Shown: piece after piece, positions 24,957 through 37,600 of the stretch
Numbering within the stretch: position 1 is the stretch's first letter
How the letters are laid out: every line of letters begins with the position of its first letter
Translations under genes and position numbers: made by a program
From: Corbicula japonica
Taxonomy: Eukaryota > Mollusca > Bivalvia > Venerida > Cyrenidae
NCBI GenBank assembly: GCA_038501625.1
Contig: JAZAYU010000173.1
Location: 62,001 to 126,000 of the forward strand
Length of the DNA: 64,000 bases
Direction: 5' to 3'
The notes under the pieces: model-generated
What the model saw: the letters and a program-made list of their open reading frames with translations, nothing else
Told to the model about the DNA's origin: nothing
The model's database searches: none

Positions 24957-27900
24957 GTGGATAGTACAGTCTTAACCGCACCTTACTGAGGTCTGATTCC
25001 TGACTGCAGATCTCCCTCCATCGTCAGCTTGGTGCCCGCCAGATGTTTCGGCCCTTATCCAAGTACATCTGTCATGGCGGGTGGGCCCACCGTCTTACGG
25101 TGTGGAGGTTGATCGCATCCAGCTTGTCTCCTCGCGTCGTAGCCACAGCCAGCTAGACGCCCGCTCTGCAGCCTGGCTCAGCTTCTGGATTGCCCGGCGC
25201 CTGTCTCTGCCAGTGGTGCCAACAGCTGTCATCAATCTGCAAACAGATTGCGCACAGAACCCTCTAGCGCCTACTTCGATAGGGAAAAGCCATGTCCGCC
25301 AACCTCGGTGTCGGCACTGCTCAAGTAGTTCAGTGTACTTGGCCTTCTTCCTCTCATAGGCCTCTTCACATCTCGTCTCCCAAGGTACTGTCAACTCGAT
25401 GACAACGAGCTTCTTCCCTGTCTCGGACCACAGTACAATGTCTGGTCTCAAGTTGGTCTGGACGATATCTGGGAACACGAGCTTCTTTCCTAGGTCGACT
25501 GCCATATTCCATCCTGTGGCGCCGTCAAGGATTGATTTCTTCTGTGAAGCTTCTGTCTTCGCAGTTTCACCCGATCTCACAAAGTTGATGTGGCCTGTCT
25601 GTGAGTTACTTCTGCGTGGCTTCTTCTTCTCCCCTTCCAGCCAATCGGCAACCTCTCTGAGGACGTTGTCGTGCCGCCAGCGATATCTGCCCTGCGTCAG
25701 TGCTGTGGAACACGAAGATAGAACGTGTTCCAGAGTGCCTGGTTTCTTGCACAGACTGCATGTTGGGTCTGTGATAAGTCCCCATCGGCAGAGGTTAGCT
25801 GGAGATGGCAAGAGGTCATGAACTGACCTGAGGAGGAAGGATAGACGAAGTGGTTCATACTTCCAAATGTCTTCTCAGGTCAGCTTCCTGTCCATGGTTT
25901 CCCATGTTGTCCATGCTCCTTGCGCACCCATCTGTACCGCTCTGGCCTGTCTCTTGTTCTCCTCTTCCTTCCGTACTTCTGACTGTATCAGGGCTCGCCT
26001 CTCAGTCTGGTTGGCTTGGCTCCATAGGAGTGTCTTGGTCGCACCAATGCCTTGTCGTCCGACAGCCGTTACACCGACGATGTCCTTGTGCATGAGAGAG
26101 CTCTCCGCCTGGCTGACCGTCTCTGTCGCTGACCACTTTCTTCCAGTACGGGTAACGATCCCTGCTTCCCGGATCTGCTCATCTGGGGAGTCTCTTAAGG
26201 TAACCACCAGTCTTGTCTTCGCAGTCTTGAATTCTTCTACCAGTGAAGAGAGTGGGAGCTGCAGTTTGTTGGTTTTTCCGTACAGTCCAACACTGGAGAA
26301 ACTGGGTGGGATTCCAAGCCACTTGCGAAGATGTCTACTGGTGGTTCTCTCCAGGGCTTCTATTGTTGAGCTGGGTACCTCGTACAGCATCATTGGCCAG
26401 ATCAGCCTTGGTAGTAAGGCATGCTGGTACAGCCAGGCCTTGAACTTCCCAGGTAGGTTGCTTCGGTCAATCTTCTTCAGCCCGTCTTCTACCTGGTTCT
26501 CTAGCTTCTTGACGTTGTCCTTGTCTGATATGCTGGCATCAAACCACTTCCCAAGGCACTTGATTGGATTCTTCGTGATAGATGGGATCTCCTCGTTCTG
26601 TACTCGGAGCACGAATCTGTCTGTTGTCTTGCCTTTCTTGATAATGAGGGACCTGGACTTTACGGCCTTGAACTTCATTCGGGCCCATGAAGCGACATCT
26701 GACAGGGCTGTCAACATCCATCTAGCCTGGACGTGTGTTGGTGTCGTCAACGTGAGGTCATCCATAAAGCCTCGGCTGGATGGGAGATAGATACCTGACT
26801 CTGTCTTTGGTCCGCGGGTCTCTCTAATGGCAGCATTGATGAGCAGATTCATCCCCATGACGAAGAGTACCACAGAGACAGTGCATCCGGTGACTATACC
26901 TTTCTCCAACTTCTGCCACTTCGTCAACTGGTCACCAACAGAAAACCGAAGCTTGATGCCGTCAAGGTAGCTGGTGATGATTTTCTGGACATGGTTGTCT
27001 ACGTGGTAGTGTTGGAGGGCTGTGTACATCAGTTGATGGGTAATAGATCCGTATGCGTTGGCAAGATCGAGCCAAACTACTGTCAAGTCTTTCTTCCCCG
27101 TCTTCGCCTCTTGGATTAGTTGGGTGATGGCGCTGGTGTGCTCTACACAACCGGAGAAACCAGGTACTCCACCCTTCTGGACTGATGTGTTGATGTACAC
27201 GTTGGTCGTCAGGAAAGAGGTAAGTCTTCTGGCAAGAATAGCGAAGAATATCTTCCCCTCGGCGTTTAATAGCGAGATGGTCCGGAACTGGTTGACTGTC
27301 TTGGAGTTCCTTTCCTTGGGCATGAATATTCCCTCTGCTTCATTCCAGGCTTCAGGTACTTCCCCTTTCCTCCACACCACCTTGAGGAGTCTCCATAGCC
27401 TCTTCAGTAGGAGTGGGCACATCTTGTACACTTTGTACGGGATGGCGTTAGGCCAGGAGCAGAGCCCCATCGAGCCTTCTTGACGACGTCCTTCACCTCT
27501 CCCAGTGTGGGTTCAGTGGTTACTAGTGGCGTCGCTGGTGGTAAGGCAGGATCTATCCGGTCACAGTCCCCTAGGGCGTCTTCTCTGTTGGCATCTGAAT
27601 GCGTATCATGTAGGTACTTCTCAAACTCTTCTAGTAAGGTCTCTAGTGTTCCTGAACGCTCCTTGTCAAGCAGAGTCTTCGCGAACTTGTATGGGTTGGC
27701 TGTGAACGCGGCTCTCTTTCGTGTTCGCTCCCTCGCTTTTCTCCTCGTGTTCTCGGCTCGCCGCAGAGACTTCAGCTGTGTGCGCAGTGTGTCACGTAGT
27801 TGAGACAGGCCAAGGCGCTGCATTGGTGAGCTGTCTCGATACTGCTTCTTCAGCTGTCTGATTTCTCTTCTCAGGTTCTCTATGCGGTGTTGCCTCCGGT

Positions 27901-28721
27901 TCGGCTTTTGAGCCTCCTTGCGTTTCTTGGCTTCTTCAATCCCAAACCTCTCCTTTGCTACAGAGTAGACAAGGGTAGTAAGGGTGTGTAACTTCCGGTG
28001 TACTGGACCTTGCATGGATGATTCGAGGATGATGTCTAGGTCCTCGTCCAACTGTCTCCATGGTGCCTTTTCGGATGCCTTAGGCCATTTGATCTTAGGT
28101 GTTCTTGTGGTAGGCAGTGGGCATGGTCTGTCAGGGATGGCCTCTTGCTCCTGTGGTTGGCTGCTAGTGTCCTGTGAGTATTTCAGTAACTCTAGGAGGG
28201 GGTCGTCTTCATCCATCACTGGATCCTGGGTGGCATCGTACGCTGTCTCTTGAGCGGAGAGTTCATCAGTACTGTGGGTAGTCTCCTGACTGAAGTACTC
28301 CCGCGTCTCACTAGCCATACTGGCTATGCGCTGCTCAAGTGGCCTCACGCGCTGGCAACCAGCCTTCCCCTGGTGAATGCGTAACCCTCGTTGGTTTTTG
28401 CAGACTTTGCCACAAGGGCAAGTTACTGTCCCTGGTGCTGAGTTCGTAGTCGATTGGGCAGGCCGTGTCGATTCCATAAAATCCGTCCATGTGAGTCTTT
28501 CATCCTCCCCCCCTCTCGGAAGACTCTGGGGGTGTCTTTCATTATTGGAGTCTGTAGCTTGTCTGTGGGTGTCTTCTCACGAAGGCTGCACGTCGGGATG
28601 CTACCCCTAGTGCCCCGGTTCCAGTCTGTTCCTGGGGTCAACTGTCTCTCCAGTGTCACCAATCTATTCCTGGTTGCCATCTAGTCTTTCCTAGAAGTCA
28701 CTGGTAAACCAGATGGTCAAT
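24957..28721 (-). mobile_element. R2-like (RLE-class) non-LTR retrotransposon, near full length (copy A)
   Basis: The element reads on the minus strand, with a 5' region of about 240 bp (28,721 down to 28,478), a protein region and a ~138 bp 3' UTR ending ...ACTGTACTATCCAC at 24,957. It is clearly GC-richer than the flanks. It encodes an N-terminal zinc finger, a reverse transcriptase and a C-terminal CCHC plus restriction-like endonuclease, the architecture of the R2/R4/NeSL/Hero group. The clade within that group is not resolved. No poly(A) tail is seen. Genomic flanks show at most a 1 bp (T) duplication. Confidence 0.9.
25095..28477 (-). pseudogene. Broken R2-like retrotransposon polyprotein (copy A)
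   Basis: Three open pieces make up one ancestral protein. Piece 1 (28,477-27,404) has a C2H2/C2HC-type finger at residues about 20-41 (CPCGKVCKNQRGLRIHQGKAGC without the spacing of a classical array) and a basic, coiled region. Piece 2 (27,470-25,875) is the reverse transcriptase: motif A VVWLDLANAY (Asp 135), motif B around GIVTGCTVSV, catalytic FMDD at 235-238, and a thumb. Piece 3 (25,811-25,095) has a C-x2-C-x7-H-x4-C knuckle (Cys18, Cys21, His29, Cys34) and endonuclease residues RPD (122-124), Glu139 and the KKAKY region. The frame changes between pieces 1 and 2 near 27,450, consistent with one lost base. A TGA at 25,875-25,877 interrupts pieces 2 and 3 where copy B has TGG. The product cannot be made intact. 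FMDD instead of FADD/YADD is a further variation. Confidence 0.9.
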
Positions 28722-29993
28722 GTGGATAGTACAGTCTTATCCGCACCTTACTGAGGTCTGGTTCCTGACTGCAGATCTCCCTCCATCGTCAGCTTGGTGC
28801 CCGCCAGATGTTTCGGCCCTTATCCAAGTACATCTGTCATGGCGGGTGGGCCCACCGTCTTACGGTGTGGAAGTTGATCGCATCCAGCTTGTCTCCTCGC
28901 GTCGTAGCCACAGCCAGCTAGACGCCCGCTCTGCAGCCTGGATCAGCTTCTGGATTGTCCGGCGCCTGTCTCTGCCAGTGGTGCCAACAGCTGTCATCAA
29001 TCTGCATACAGATTGCGCACAGAACCCTCTAGCGCCTACTTCGATAGGGAAAAGCCATGTCCGCCAACCTCGGTGTCGGCACTGCTCAAGTAGTTCAGTG
29101 TACTTGGCCTTCTTCCTCTCATAGGCCTCTTCACATCTCGTCTCCCAAGGTACTGTAAACTCGATGACAACGAGCTTCTTCCCTGTCTCGGACCACAGTA
29201 CAATGTCTGGTCTCAAGTTGGTCTGGACGATATCTGGGAACACGAGCTTCTTTCCTAGGTCGACTGCCATATTCCATCCTGTGGCGCCGTCAAGGATTGA
29301 TTTCTTCTGTGAAGCTTCTGTCTTCGCAGTTTCACCCGATCTCACAAAGTTGATGTGGCCTGTCTGTGAGTTACTTCTGCGTGGCTTCTTCTTTTCCCCT
29401 TCCAGCCAATCGGCAACCTCTCTGAGGACGTTGTCGTGCCGCCAGCGATATCTGCCCTGCGTCAGTGCTGTGGAACACGAAGATAGAACGTGTTCCAGAG
29501 TGCCTGGTTTCTTGCACAGACTGCATGTTGGGTCTGTGATAAGTCCCCATAGGCAGAGGTTAGCTGGAGATGGCAAGAGGTCATGAACTGACCTGAGGAG
29601 GAAGGATAGACGAAGTGGTTCATACTTCCAAATGTCTTCCCAGGTCAGCTTCCTGTTCATGGTTTCCCATGTTGTCCATGCTCCTTGCGCACCCATCTGT
29701 ACCGCTCTGGCCTGTCTCTTGTTCTCCTCTTCCGTACTTCTGACTGTATCAGGGCTCGCCTCTCAGTCTGGTTGGCTTGGCTCCATAGGAGTGTCTTAGT
29801 CGCACCAATGCCTTGTCGTCCGACAGCCGTTACACCGACGATGTCCTTGTGCATGAGAGAGCTCTCCGCCTGGCTGACCGTCTCTGTCGCTGACCACTTT
29901 CTTCCAGTACGGGTAACGATCCCTGCTTCCCGGATCTGCTCATCTGGGGAGTCTCTTAAGGTAAGCACCAGTCTTGTCTTCGCAGTCTTGAAT
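28722..29993 (-). mobile_element. 5'-truncated R2-like retrotransposon (copy B)
   Basis: This is nearly identical by eye to the 3' third of copy A, beginning at the same 3' terminus (GTGGATAGTACAGTCTTA on the plus strand) and breaking off at 29,993, equivalent to about 26,233 in copy A. It lies head-to-tail with copy A: the 3' end of B abuts the 5' end of A with only a shared T between. 5' truncation is typical of target-primed reverse transcription. Confidence 0.9.
28860..29993 (-). pseudogene. Truncated R2-like polyprotein, endonuclease part (copy B)
   Basis: One open frame (29,696-28,860, 278 residues) holds the CCHC knuckle and the restriction-like endonuclease with RPD and a Glu at the same positions as copy A. 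The tryptophan codon that is a stop in copy A is intact here. Upstream, the sequence continues in another frame (29,968-29,657) because copy B lacks four bases near 29,732 relative to copy A. The reverse transcriptase is missing, so the copy is dead. Confidence 0.88.
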
Positions 29994-30012
29994 TAATTTA
30001 ACCAAATAATTG

Positions 30013-30505
30013 TTTTATTATACTGCAAAGCGTTGTTCAGACAAAGATGATTAGAAAACATCGATTTTTCATTTATTACGCTTATTTAATGCCGAACGGC
30101 TTAATTCCCACCTGAGAACCTAAATAATTACATGTCTGACGTCATTAATTTACATGCATGACGTCACTTCTATAGAAATTGAATGGACTATCGATTTGAT
30201 ATTTATTTACAAAATTTGAGAATAATCTGATCGTTTTCAACGTTAAAATCAAAACACAAATATTTTCTGCAACAATTTTAGTAATCCCTAAGCATACCGC
30301 TTTATAATTTACAAGATCGGCTTCAAATAAAGCATTTTTACGGAAATTCGAAACAGAATGGCGGACGACAACAAAAGGCGGGAGGCCAGAGAGGGAAATT
30401 AAGGCACGTGCGTTCATATCTACGGCCGATCCGTATATACGGATATACATCAACGGCAAATTATACAATCAAATTCAAGCAAATTTTTTTTGCAGTATAA
30501 TAAAA
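30013..30505. mobile_element. ~490 bp TIR MITE with paired CRE-like sites
   Basis: Terminal repeats TTTTATTATACTGCAAA (30,013) and TTTGCAGTATAATAAAA (30,488) are inverted. The copy at about 37,886-38,280 in the next duplication unit has lost its right end. Both copies contain two perfect TGACGTCA palindromes 22 bp apart (30,137 and 30,159; 38,015 and 38,037). The minus-strand open frame that runs through both copies follows the repeat and I do not call it a gene. Confidence 0.6.
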
Positions 30506-32535
30506 AGAAACATTAAACAAGAAAACTAAATGTAAGACGACACAAACTGAAATATTTCACATTCTATGCGTTTTAAATTCATATTTAACAAAGCTTTTAG
30601 CAATAAATCAATAAATTTAAATATTTTACAGAACATAGCTAGTATCTCAGTTTTGATGTGGGAAAAATATTAACCTGGAAGTCACTTAAATGTCAAAATC
30701 CGGTTGCTTCTTATCTTTGAACTATTTTCGATTCATATTTTTGTACAAAAATAACCTACGATCAAACAATATGGGATAGAACAATATTCAATTTGTGAGT
30801 TTTCTTCAGTATAATGATCCATACAATTATTAAAGATGACTGGTTTTTACGGTATAAAAACATTAGTTTAAGTGCCATTATTAGTTTTCCGTGTCAATTG
30901 AACATTTTCTTTACTTTATCCTAATGTGTTCATTAGTTGGAATCTGGATTCAGCAGTATAGAGACAAGCATACCTCGTTCTGTAGTGTTTGATTAAATAC
31001 TGTGTACACAAAGAACTGGTTTAGAGCAGAGAGATCAAGGAAGGACAAGCAGTTTGTCCATTTTGAGCAAAATAACCGTAAATATATTCAGAGCAGAAAA
31101 GGAAGGTTTGTATATTTTCGAAACTATAAAATATATGAAAATTGAACATTTAAAAAAAAGCAACATATGCATATCAGGAATCACCACACTCAAAAAACAC
31201 AGCCTCCCCACGCAGCGAAAAAGAAGAGAGGAAGAGTGAGAGAGAGAGCGCATGTTTAATATATGTATGTCAATTCAAATAGCTAACAAACACGATAAAG
31301 TATAAAATATATAAAATATATAAAATATTGCAGAAGCAGTTTGATCGAGCATGTTCATGAGCAAAAGTGAAAATTAATTTGACAATTGTACTGTCCACAC
31401 TGCCTAAACATTGACAAATTTTCTAGATTGCTAAAGGCAATCGTCACGTTGGTATATAATCGGAAAAATAACTTTACTTAAAGGAACATTCCAAATAGTT
31501 TCCACAAATTTACTGAATGCTTGAAACATTGTTTTCGAGTAAAATGCGTTTTTGTCGTTTTGTTACGATGTTATAAATTATTTTTTCTTGTAAAGACGCT
31601 GAAAAAAATGTTTGAAATAATAGACCTTACTGGAAATTATTATCTTTTGATACAGTTAAGTCTTAAAAATAAGTCTAATAACTCTCTACAAGTTACTAAA
31701 TAAATAAGAGTGCTTGAAGTTTGACATTTCAGTTCCGTTACCTTCGTAAACATTTCAACATTGTGACAGATATTATTTTATATATTTTTGTCGACACTAT
31801 AAGAGCGGATACAAAACTGTGAACGTATACCACATTAAGTCCATTCGTTAGAAGAGATTACATTTACGAAAAGCACTCCAGAATTGAAAAAGAAAAACGA
31901 ATTAAAGATATCATTATAACCATTAAGTCAATTTGCCAGTAGCAAATACCTTTAACGACAAGAATTAAATGCGAACAACAAATTAAAGATATCACATAAC
32001 CATTAAAACCAAGCAGAATGACAATTCCATCTTTGCTTCAAAAAGCGCAGCGAAATTTCAAATCGAGGTAAACAATCAGTTTCTTGTTCCTAGAAACAAG
32101 CTGATAAGTAACTGGGATGGCGATCAAACGGTTTAATGACCGTTGAATCAATCTTATTGCTGAAATGTTAAACGATGTGCCGATAGCAAAAATTTACACT
32201 AACATTCTGAAAAGTTCAGAAGAAACTAAATTAAATAATGGATATGAAATCTAATATGTATTCCTGCAATGCAGTTTAATCTTTTATAATTATAGAGCAC
32301 AGATCCTCGGGGGAATACACAATTTGAAATTGTAACACCAATTTTAACGTGTTTCCAAAATATAATTGCAACCTTGTAACGTTTTCCATAATTACATAGA
32401 TCTGATTGAAGTACGGTCATGTGACTGTTTTTCTGTTCTCGGGAAGCAGCTCCGTATTACTACGAAAAATGTGAAAAGCTTCTCAATCAATAAATCTGAA
32501 ATACCAAAAACAAATGTCAAATGTTGTAATTATAA

Positions 32536-32632
32536 ATGATAGTGCTTATAGCTGGCGCGAACTCGCACCGTCACGGCGACAGCACCTAGCCCTACAATTC
32601 CTGCGACGCAACCAATTGAGCTAACCGGGACC
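32536..32632 (-). repeat. tRNA-derived SINE, copy 2
   Basis: On the minus strand it starts GTCCCGGTTAGCTCAATTGG (A-box TAGCTCAATTGG) and ends with a GGTGCGAGTTCGCGCC-type B-box region. It sits at the same position as copy 3 in the next duplication unit, so it inserted before that duplication. Copies 1 and 4 of the unit lack it at this point. Confidence 0.8.
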
Positions 32633-34424
32633 CCCCCCCCTCCACCCCGAAAAGGTTGATCGGATAGCCCTGATATACGTAACAATCACTGCATGACATG
32701 GGTACCGGTTATTTTACTGATAACAGTACTGACTATATAAGAAATAAAATCCGTTTTTCTGCGAAGAAATAAAATCCGTTTTTTCTGCGTTTTGTTGTTT
32801 TATGAACTGTCTGAACGTTCAGCCTTCGGATTTTTTACAAATAAGGTGTAAACATTCCCAGACTGACAGTTCATACATCGATGAAAGGCAGAGAAAACAA
32901 ATTCAATTCTTAAGTAATCATCAAACCTAAAAAGCCGTATTGCCCCAGTATTTATTCGTATTTCACCCAGTTTATGCTTCATCTGAATTCGATGTGGTTC
33001 ATTTGACCAAGTAGCACAGAATTTTTCACAAAGTTAAATGAAAATGATACCAAACGGATAACCGAAGAAGTGCACGGACAAAGACCCCAGACAGACATGA
33101 GCGTCAATAATGACACACGGATTCGTGAACTAGTAAACGAAAAGAAGGGAACTGTCCAGCTGTTATTTAAATCAAAGATATCCATGATTATGCTCGTTGC
33201 ATGTCTAGAATATTTTCCTGAGACAGAAACACACTCGCAAAGAAATGTCACAGAAATTCCAATTAACACATGTATGGCAGGCGACACCTTCTAACCAAGA
33301 CTTGTAATGACGGGCCAAGCGTGTGTGCAATATAGCGAACCAGAGAACACTTGTAAGTTAATTTTTAGAGCCACCTGGATAGTCCACCACCTTAGAAAAC
33401 CAAGGTCACCACAACAATGGGTCATATCATGTACATTAGGTTTATGGAAGGATATGGTGTGCTTCTTTTCCACGTGTTCCCCGCTGGAGTGAGGGGCAGC
33501 GCAATATTCTAAAAAAAAATAAGCTAAAGGCTACAGTCAGATTAAGCTTCAAGTAACTTTATTTTATATTCAAAAAATTCAATATGCAGTTTAGTTAAAC
33601 ATGTATTCGTTTATAAAAATAACCTAACAAACCGCAACTAAACACGAATACAAATCTAGATTTATTATCTACGTCAATATTTTGCTCGTTTAAACCCAGT
33701 GGAATAACCACTGCTGCAAAAAAAATTAAATTACTTGCTTACACATTGTTTTCAAACTTATGTTTAAATAAAAAAAACTGACAACCAACGAATAACCTCG
33801 TTAAGATATTATGCTAACGTTTTTCAAGTATACTTTGGAAAAACTGGGTATAGTACATTTCATTCATAACCATCCCAGAAATAGGGTTTTGCTCAGGTCG
33901 TTTCCGTCTTCAGACATTAGGATAAAGTGTTTAAATTCGATTTAAACATTTTCAGCGAATGTTTTGTTAGTTAATTGAAATTTCTCATGTACTTTTCATG
34001 CGAATAACCCTCGAGATTACTTTCTACAAGCGACGTTCTACAAAACATTATCTTTCCAGTTTTAGTTGAAAACTTCTTAAAGAAAAACATATATCATATA
34101 GTTTTAATTATACATAAACAATTACATTCTTTCTTATTTCATTAATCTTTTAAAATTAAGTGTGATGCATTACAAATACATAAAAAATAAACAATTTACG
34201 CACAAGTCAAGAAATAATTTTCTTCAATTATGTATTTCATTTAGATTACCGTTAAAGTGAAATCTAAAAGACTGCCAGTTGGTACCCAGCTTTAAAAACC
34301 GCTAAATGCTCTTAAAGCCATATTTTTTCTCCTCTACTGCATAAAACTTCTGCATTAGACAACGTTGAGCTATGAAGGAAATTAGAAAAAAAAATCAAAA
34401 CAGTGAAAATAACACAACATACAG

Positions 34425-34665
34425 GTTTAACCCTTTGCTTCCATATATAAGCCTTTTATTGGCGAACAGTGCAAATCCAGATCATCCAGCACATCCATGC
34501 TATGTTTATTTAATCCGGATCGTTAATGTTTGCTTCTTGGTCAGATATAACCTAATGAAAAAAGCGAACAGTGTAGATCCTGATCAGACAGCACAGATGT
34601 GGGGCTGTTCGGGATCTACACTGTTCATCAACACCATATGTATACGGAGTAAATGTTTAAGTAAA
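34425..34665. mobile_element. piggyBac-like MITE, copy in unit 2
   Basis: This starts TTAACCCTTTGC and contains repeated blocks of the type GCGAACAGTGTAGATCCTGATCAG with an inverted partner (GATCTACACTGTTCA). Related copies follow at 42,305 and 46,605, whose right ends read TGTAAAGGGTTGAG. The TTAACCCTTT / AAAGGGTT termini suggest piggyBac-type TTAA insertion. The plus-strand frame 34,372-34,680 contains a NSVDPDQTAQ-type string, which I recall as a common mis-annotation of such repeats. Confidence 0.5.
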
Positions 34666-37600
34666 TATGTACTTTTCTAATCAATCACTGTTATCGAAAG
34701 TGCTGCAGTAAAAAAGTTTAATGACAAAAAAGATAATATCTATTCAAAACAACGCTTTCCAAAAAAGGTTTGAAACACATTTATTTTTCATAAACAAGTT
34801 ATGTCAGCTAATATCATAAATAAGTGAGGAGACTACCAGTAACATGATACTTATTCAAACATTCATTACGCCGTTTGCCTATAAACAATTATATACAAAT
34901 TAGGAGACTATTTCAAAACCAGATTATCTAGACAGGCAATTATATGTTTGCCTATCCTATAAATCATTTAAAAGGCAAAAAGTTAAACAATCATTTCATG
35001 CAATAAAATGCTGGTCTCGGAAGGGAAATTAAGCACCTTCCAAATTTGCTTGGCATAGCGGTAAGTTTCTTAAGATTGATGTGTTTGCATGCTCTTGAAT
35101 AAAACAATGCCCTATAGGTAAGTGGCTTGAAATTAATTTACCAAGGAAACGTGTACATGTTAAAACATAAAAATCTTACTAGTTAAGTCGTTCCATTGGT
35201 GTTAAACGTTTTAACTACTTCTTATTTTAATGACACTTATACATGTTTATGTACCATTTGGCATTAAAGTGACGAAGTGTGATGTTGGAACACCTTGAAA
35301 CACTTGGTTTAAACCCGCAGTGGCTCTATTGCCTTTTTTCGCTTGTTTTGTTGTCTGGATGAGGCTTTTCTCATGTGTTTATTCATTTTTAGCAAAGAAC
35401 CACATTCTTTTACGATTTTCTTAAAAGTGAATAAAGTAAAACACTGCTTAGAAATTAATGGAATTTAAGTACAACATATTCGTTAGTCCTGTTTATGCTC
35501 TGCTATTAAAATTTAGTGTGTGAATTCTAATACAGATTATCTTTATTTAATGATAAAAATCAGAATTAAATTGTTTTTAAACACACCAAAACTTTAAATT
35601 CAGAGTTGTTATCATTTAAGCAATGACTATTCTATGTTTGCTCAGACATGATCAGGTGAAAGCTCGCTTCTGAGACCACATACACATGGTCAATGCGACA
35701 TTCTCTTGGAGTTGTTTTTTTCGCTTTTTTTGTCTATCGCTCCTTTAAACCATTTGAATGTTACATTGCTAGTTTGTACAAAAACAAATTAGATACATGT
35801 AACTTGGTTTTGCACCTGGGATAGGAAACACCACAACAAAGAATTATTATATACGTAATCTGCTCTTGGCTGAAGTATTTTAATTCGAATATCAGTATCG
35901 GTAAATGAATTGCGTGCAACGAAATGAAATTTATGTAAAAGCAATAGATCTTAGTTAAATAATTGATCTATGTGTGTAATTTATGTTCAAGTTGTATATG
36001 TAATTAATGTATCTACCAATGTGAGTTGAAAGAAGAATGATAAACTGACTTTAAAATCCAATAGATGTTTCCACATGGCTTGCAGCAGAAAATCATTCAT
36101 TTTTCTTTTCTTAATATTCTATGTTACTATTCAGAGATGAATCCAGTCAGTTGAAAAATAAAATCGTTTTTTTGTATTAATGCATATTTATTTTACTCGC
36201 TTATCGAGAAGATCAAAGTTCCAGGTCTAAAATAACACTATATACTCGTATTGAAGTTTAGCGCGTTTTCCGAGAAGGAAAACACTCGTCTTGTCAAACT
36301 GTTCGTTATGACAGTTTTGTTGTTAAATTCCAAGACCAGATGAATTTTAGATAATGAGTTTTCTTCATGATTGAATATACAATATTATGCTACACTATAC
36401 ATATGTCACATACTTTTGTACAGATCTCTCTAGTTTTACAACAGATTTATACACAAAATCAAATCTATGTGAAATGCACATGTCGAAATATTTTCTTTAA
36501 CTAACTTAGATTCGGAATTCGGAAAGTTCATTAAATGGTTACATTTACATAACAGGAAACTCTAGCTGGTAAAAGTATCAGCATCTTTGATGTCTACTGA
36601 AACCTCTGGAATAGTCCTCTTTACCCTTACTGTTAACAAAATATGTATTTTTGTTTTTATAATCACCATACGCTTTTGGTGTTTGATGGCTTCAAACTAA
36701 CATGTTATAATTGTTTCTAATAGATCTCAAAATAGTAACAGCTGAGTATGCACCTTTACCAGAATTGCAAATATTTCACATAAAATTTAAACGCCTGGAT
36801 AAATGTCAAATAAACCATACCTTAACACATTTTACAGTTTAACCTACTTTCCCAGCCAATCAAAAGCCTTCATTTCAATCAAATCCAAAAAATTAAATGG
36901 AATAATTTGGGTTTCCCATTACTTCCTGTTAAATCTGACCAATTTAATGGTTAAATCTTGTGTCAGATTTACTTCAGTTTTATACACTCAGTAATAGGAA
37001 CTATACCGCTTAATTTCTAGGAAGCTTTAAAAAGTTATATTTTGTGTTTCAAAAATATCACTGAAAATCAGTAATTAATATTTTGTTACACAATTTCAAG
37101 TTATAAGCACAGATTCATAATTTTCGAACACACACTTTTAAACATCCGTTACAAACTTAGTCCATTACGTTTTATTTTTACAAGTGTTTTACTGAAATTG
37201 AAATCATGTGTCATCCATGCATAGCTCACATTGCTAATGAAAAGATACAAATAAGAGTTCCCAGTGAAACTACCGTAATACAATTAATATAATAATTCAT
37301 ATCTCAATTACCATTCGTATCTAAATTTCCCACTTAATTTTAGAATAGATGAAATTTAGCATTTTTTAAATTAGTTTAATGTTAAGTTAATGTTTTAAAT
37401 ATTTATCCTTTTTAAAAAGTAGTTTCAACCATAAGAAATCATTAATAAATAATTCTAAACATCCGTTTTCAATGTAGTATTATGATTTAAACAAATATTA
37501 TGTGCTTATTGCTTACTGTTGAGTTGCACTTAATTCTGCAGTTTCTGAATAATCTAAGATTCTGAATATGTTTAAGAAAAATGCATCATCTGCTAAACTG

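Noticed and set aside
25867..26790. 307-codon plus-strand frame and other plus-strand frames across 25.1-29.6 kb
   Set aside because: They are antisense shadows of the GC-rich retrotransposon. The minus-strand frames carry the RT and endonuclease motifs.
30145..30468. 107-codon minus frame repeated at 38,023-38,355
   Set aside because: It lies within a TIR MITE, has different N-termini in the two copies and no domain. Its conservation is explained by repeat duplication.
33070..33294. Open frame repeated at 39,833-40,057 and partly at 24.3 kb
   Set aside because: The similarity follows from the segmental duplication. The downstream part is conserved as DNA but falls in different frames, and there is no domain, so I do not call it a gene.
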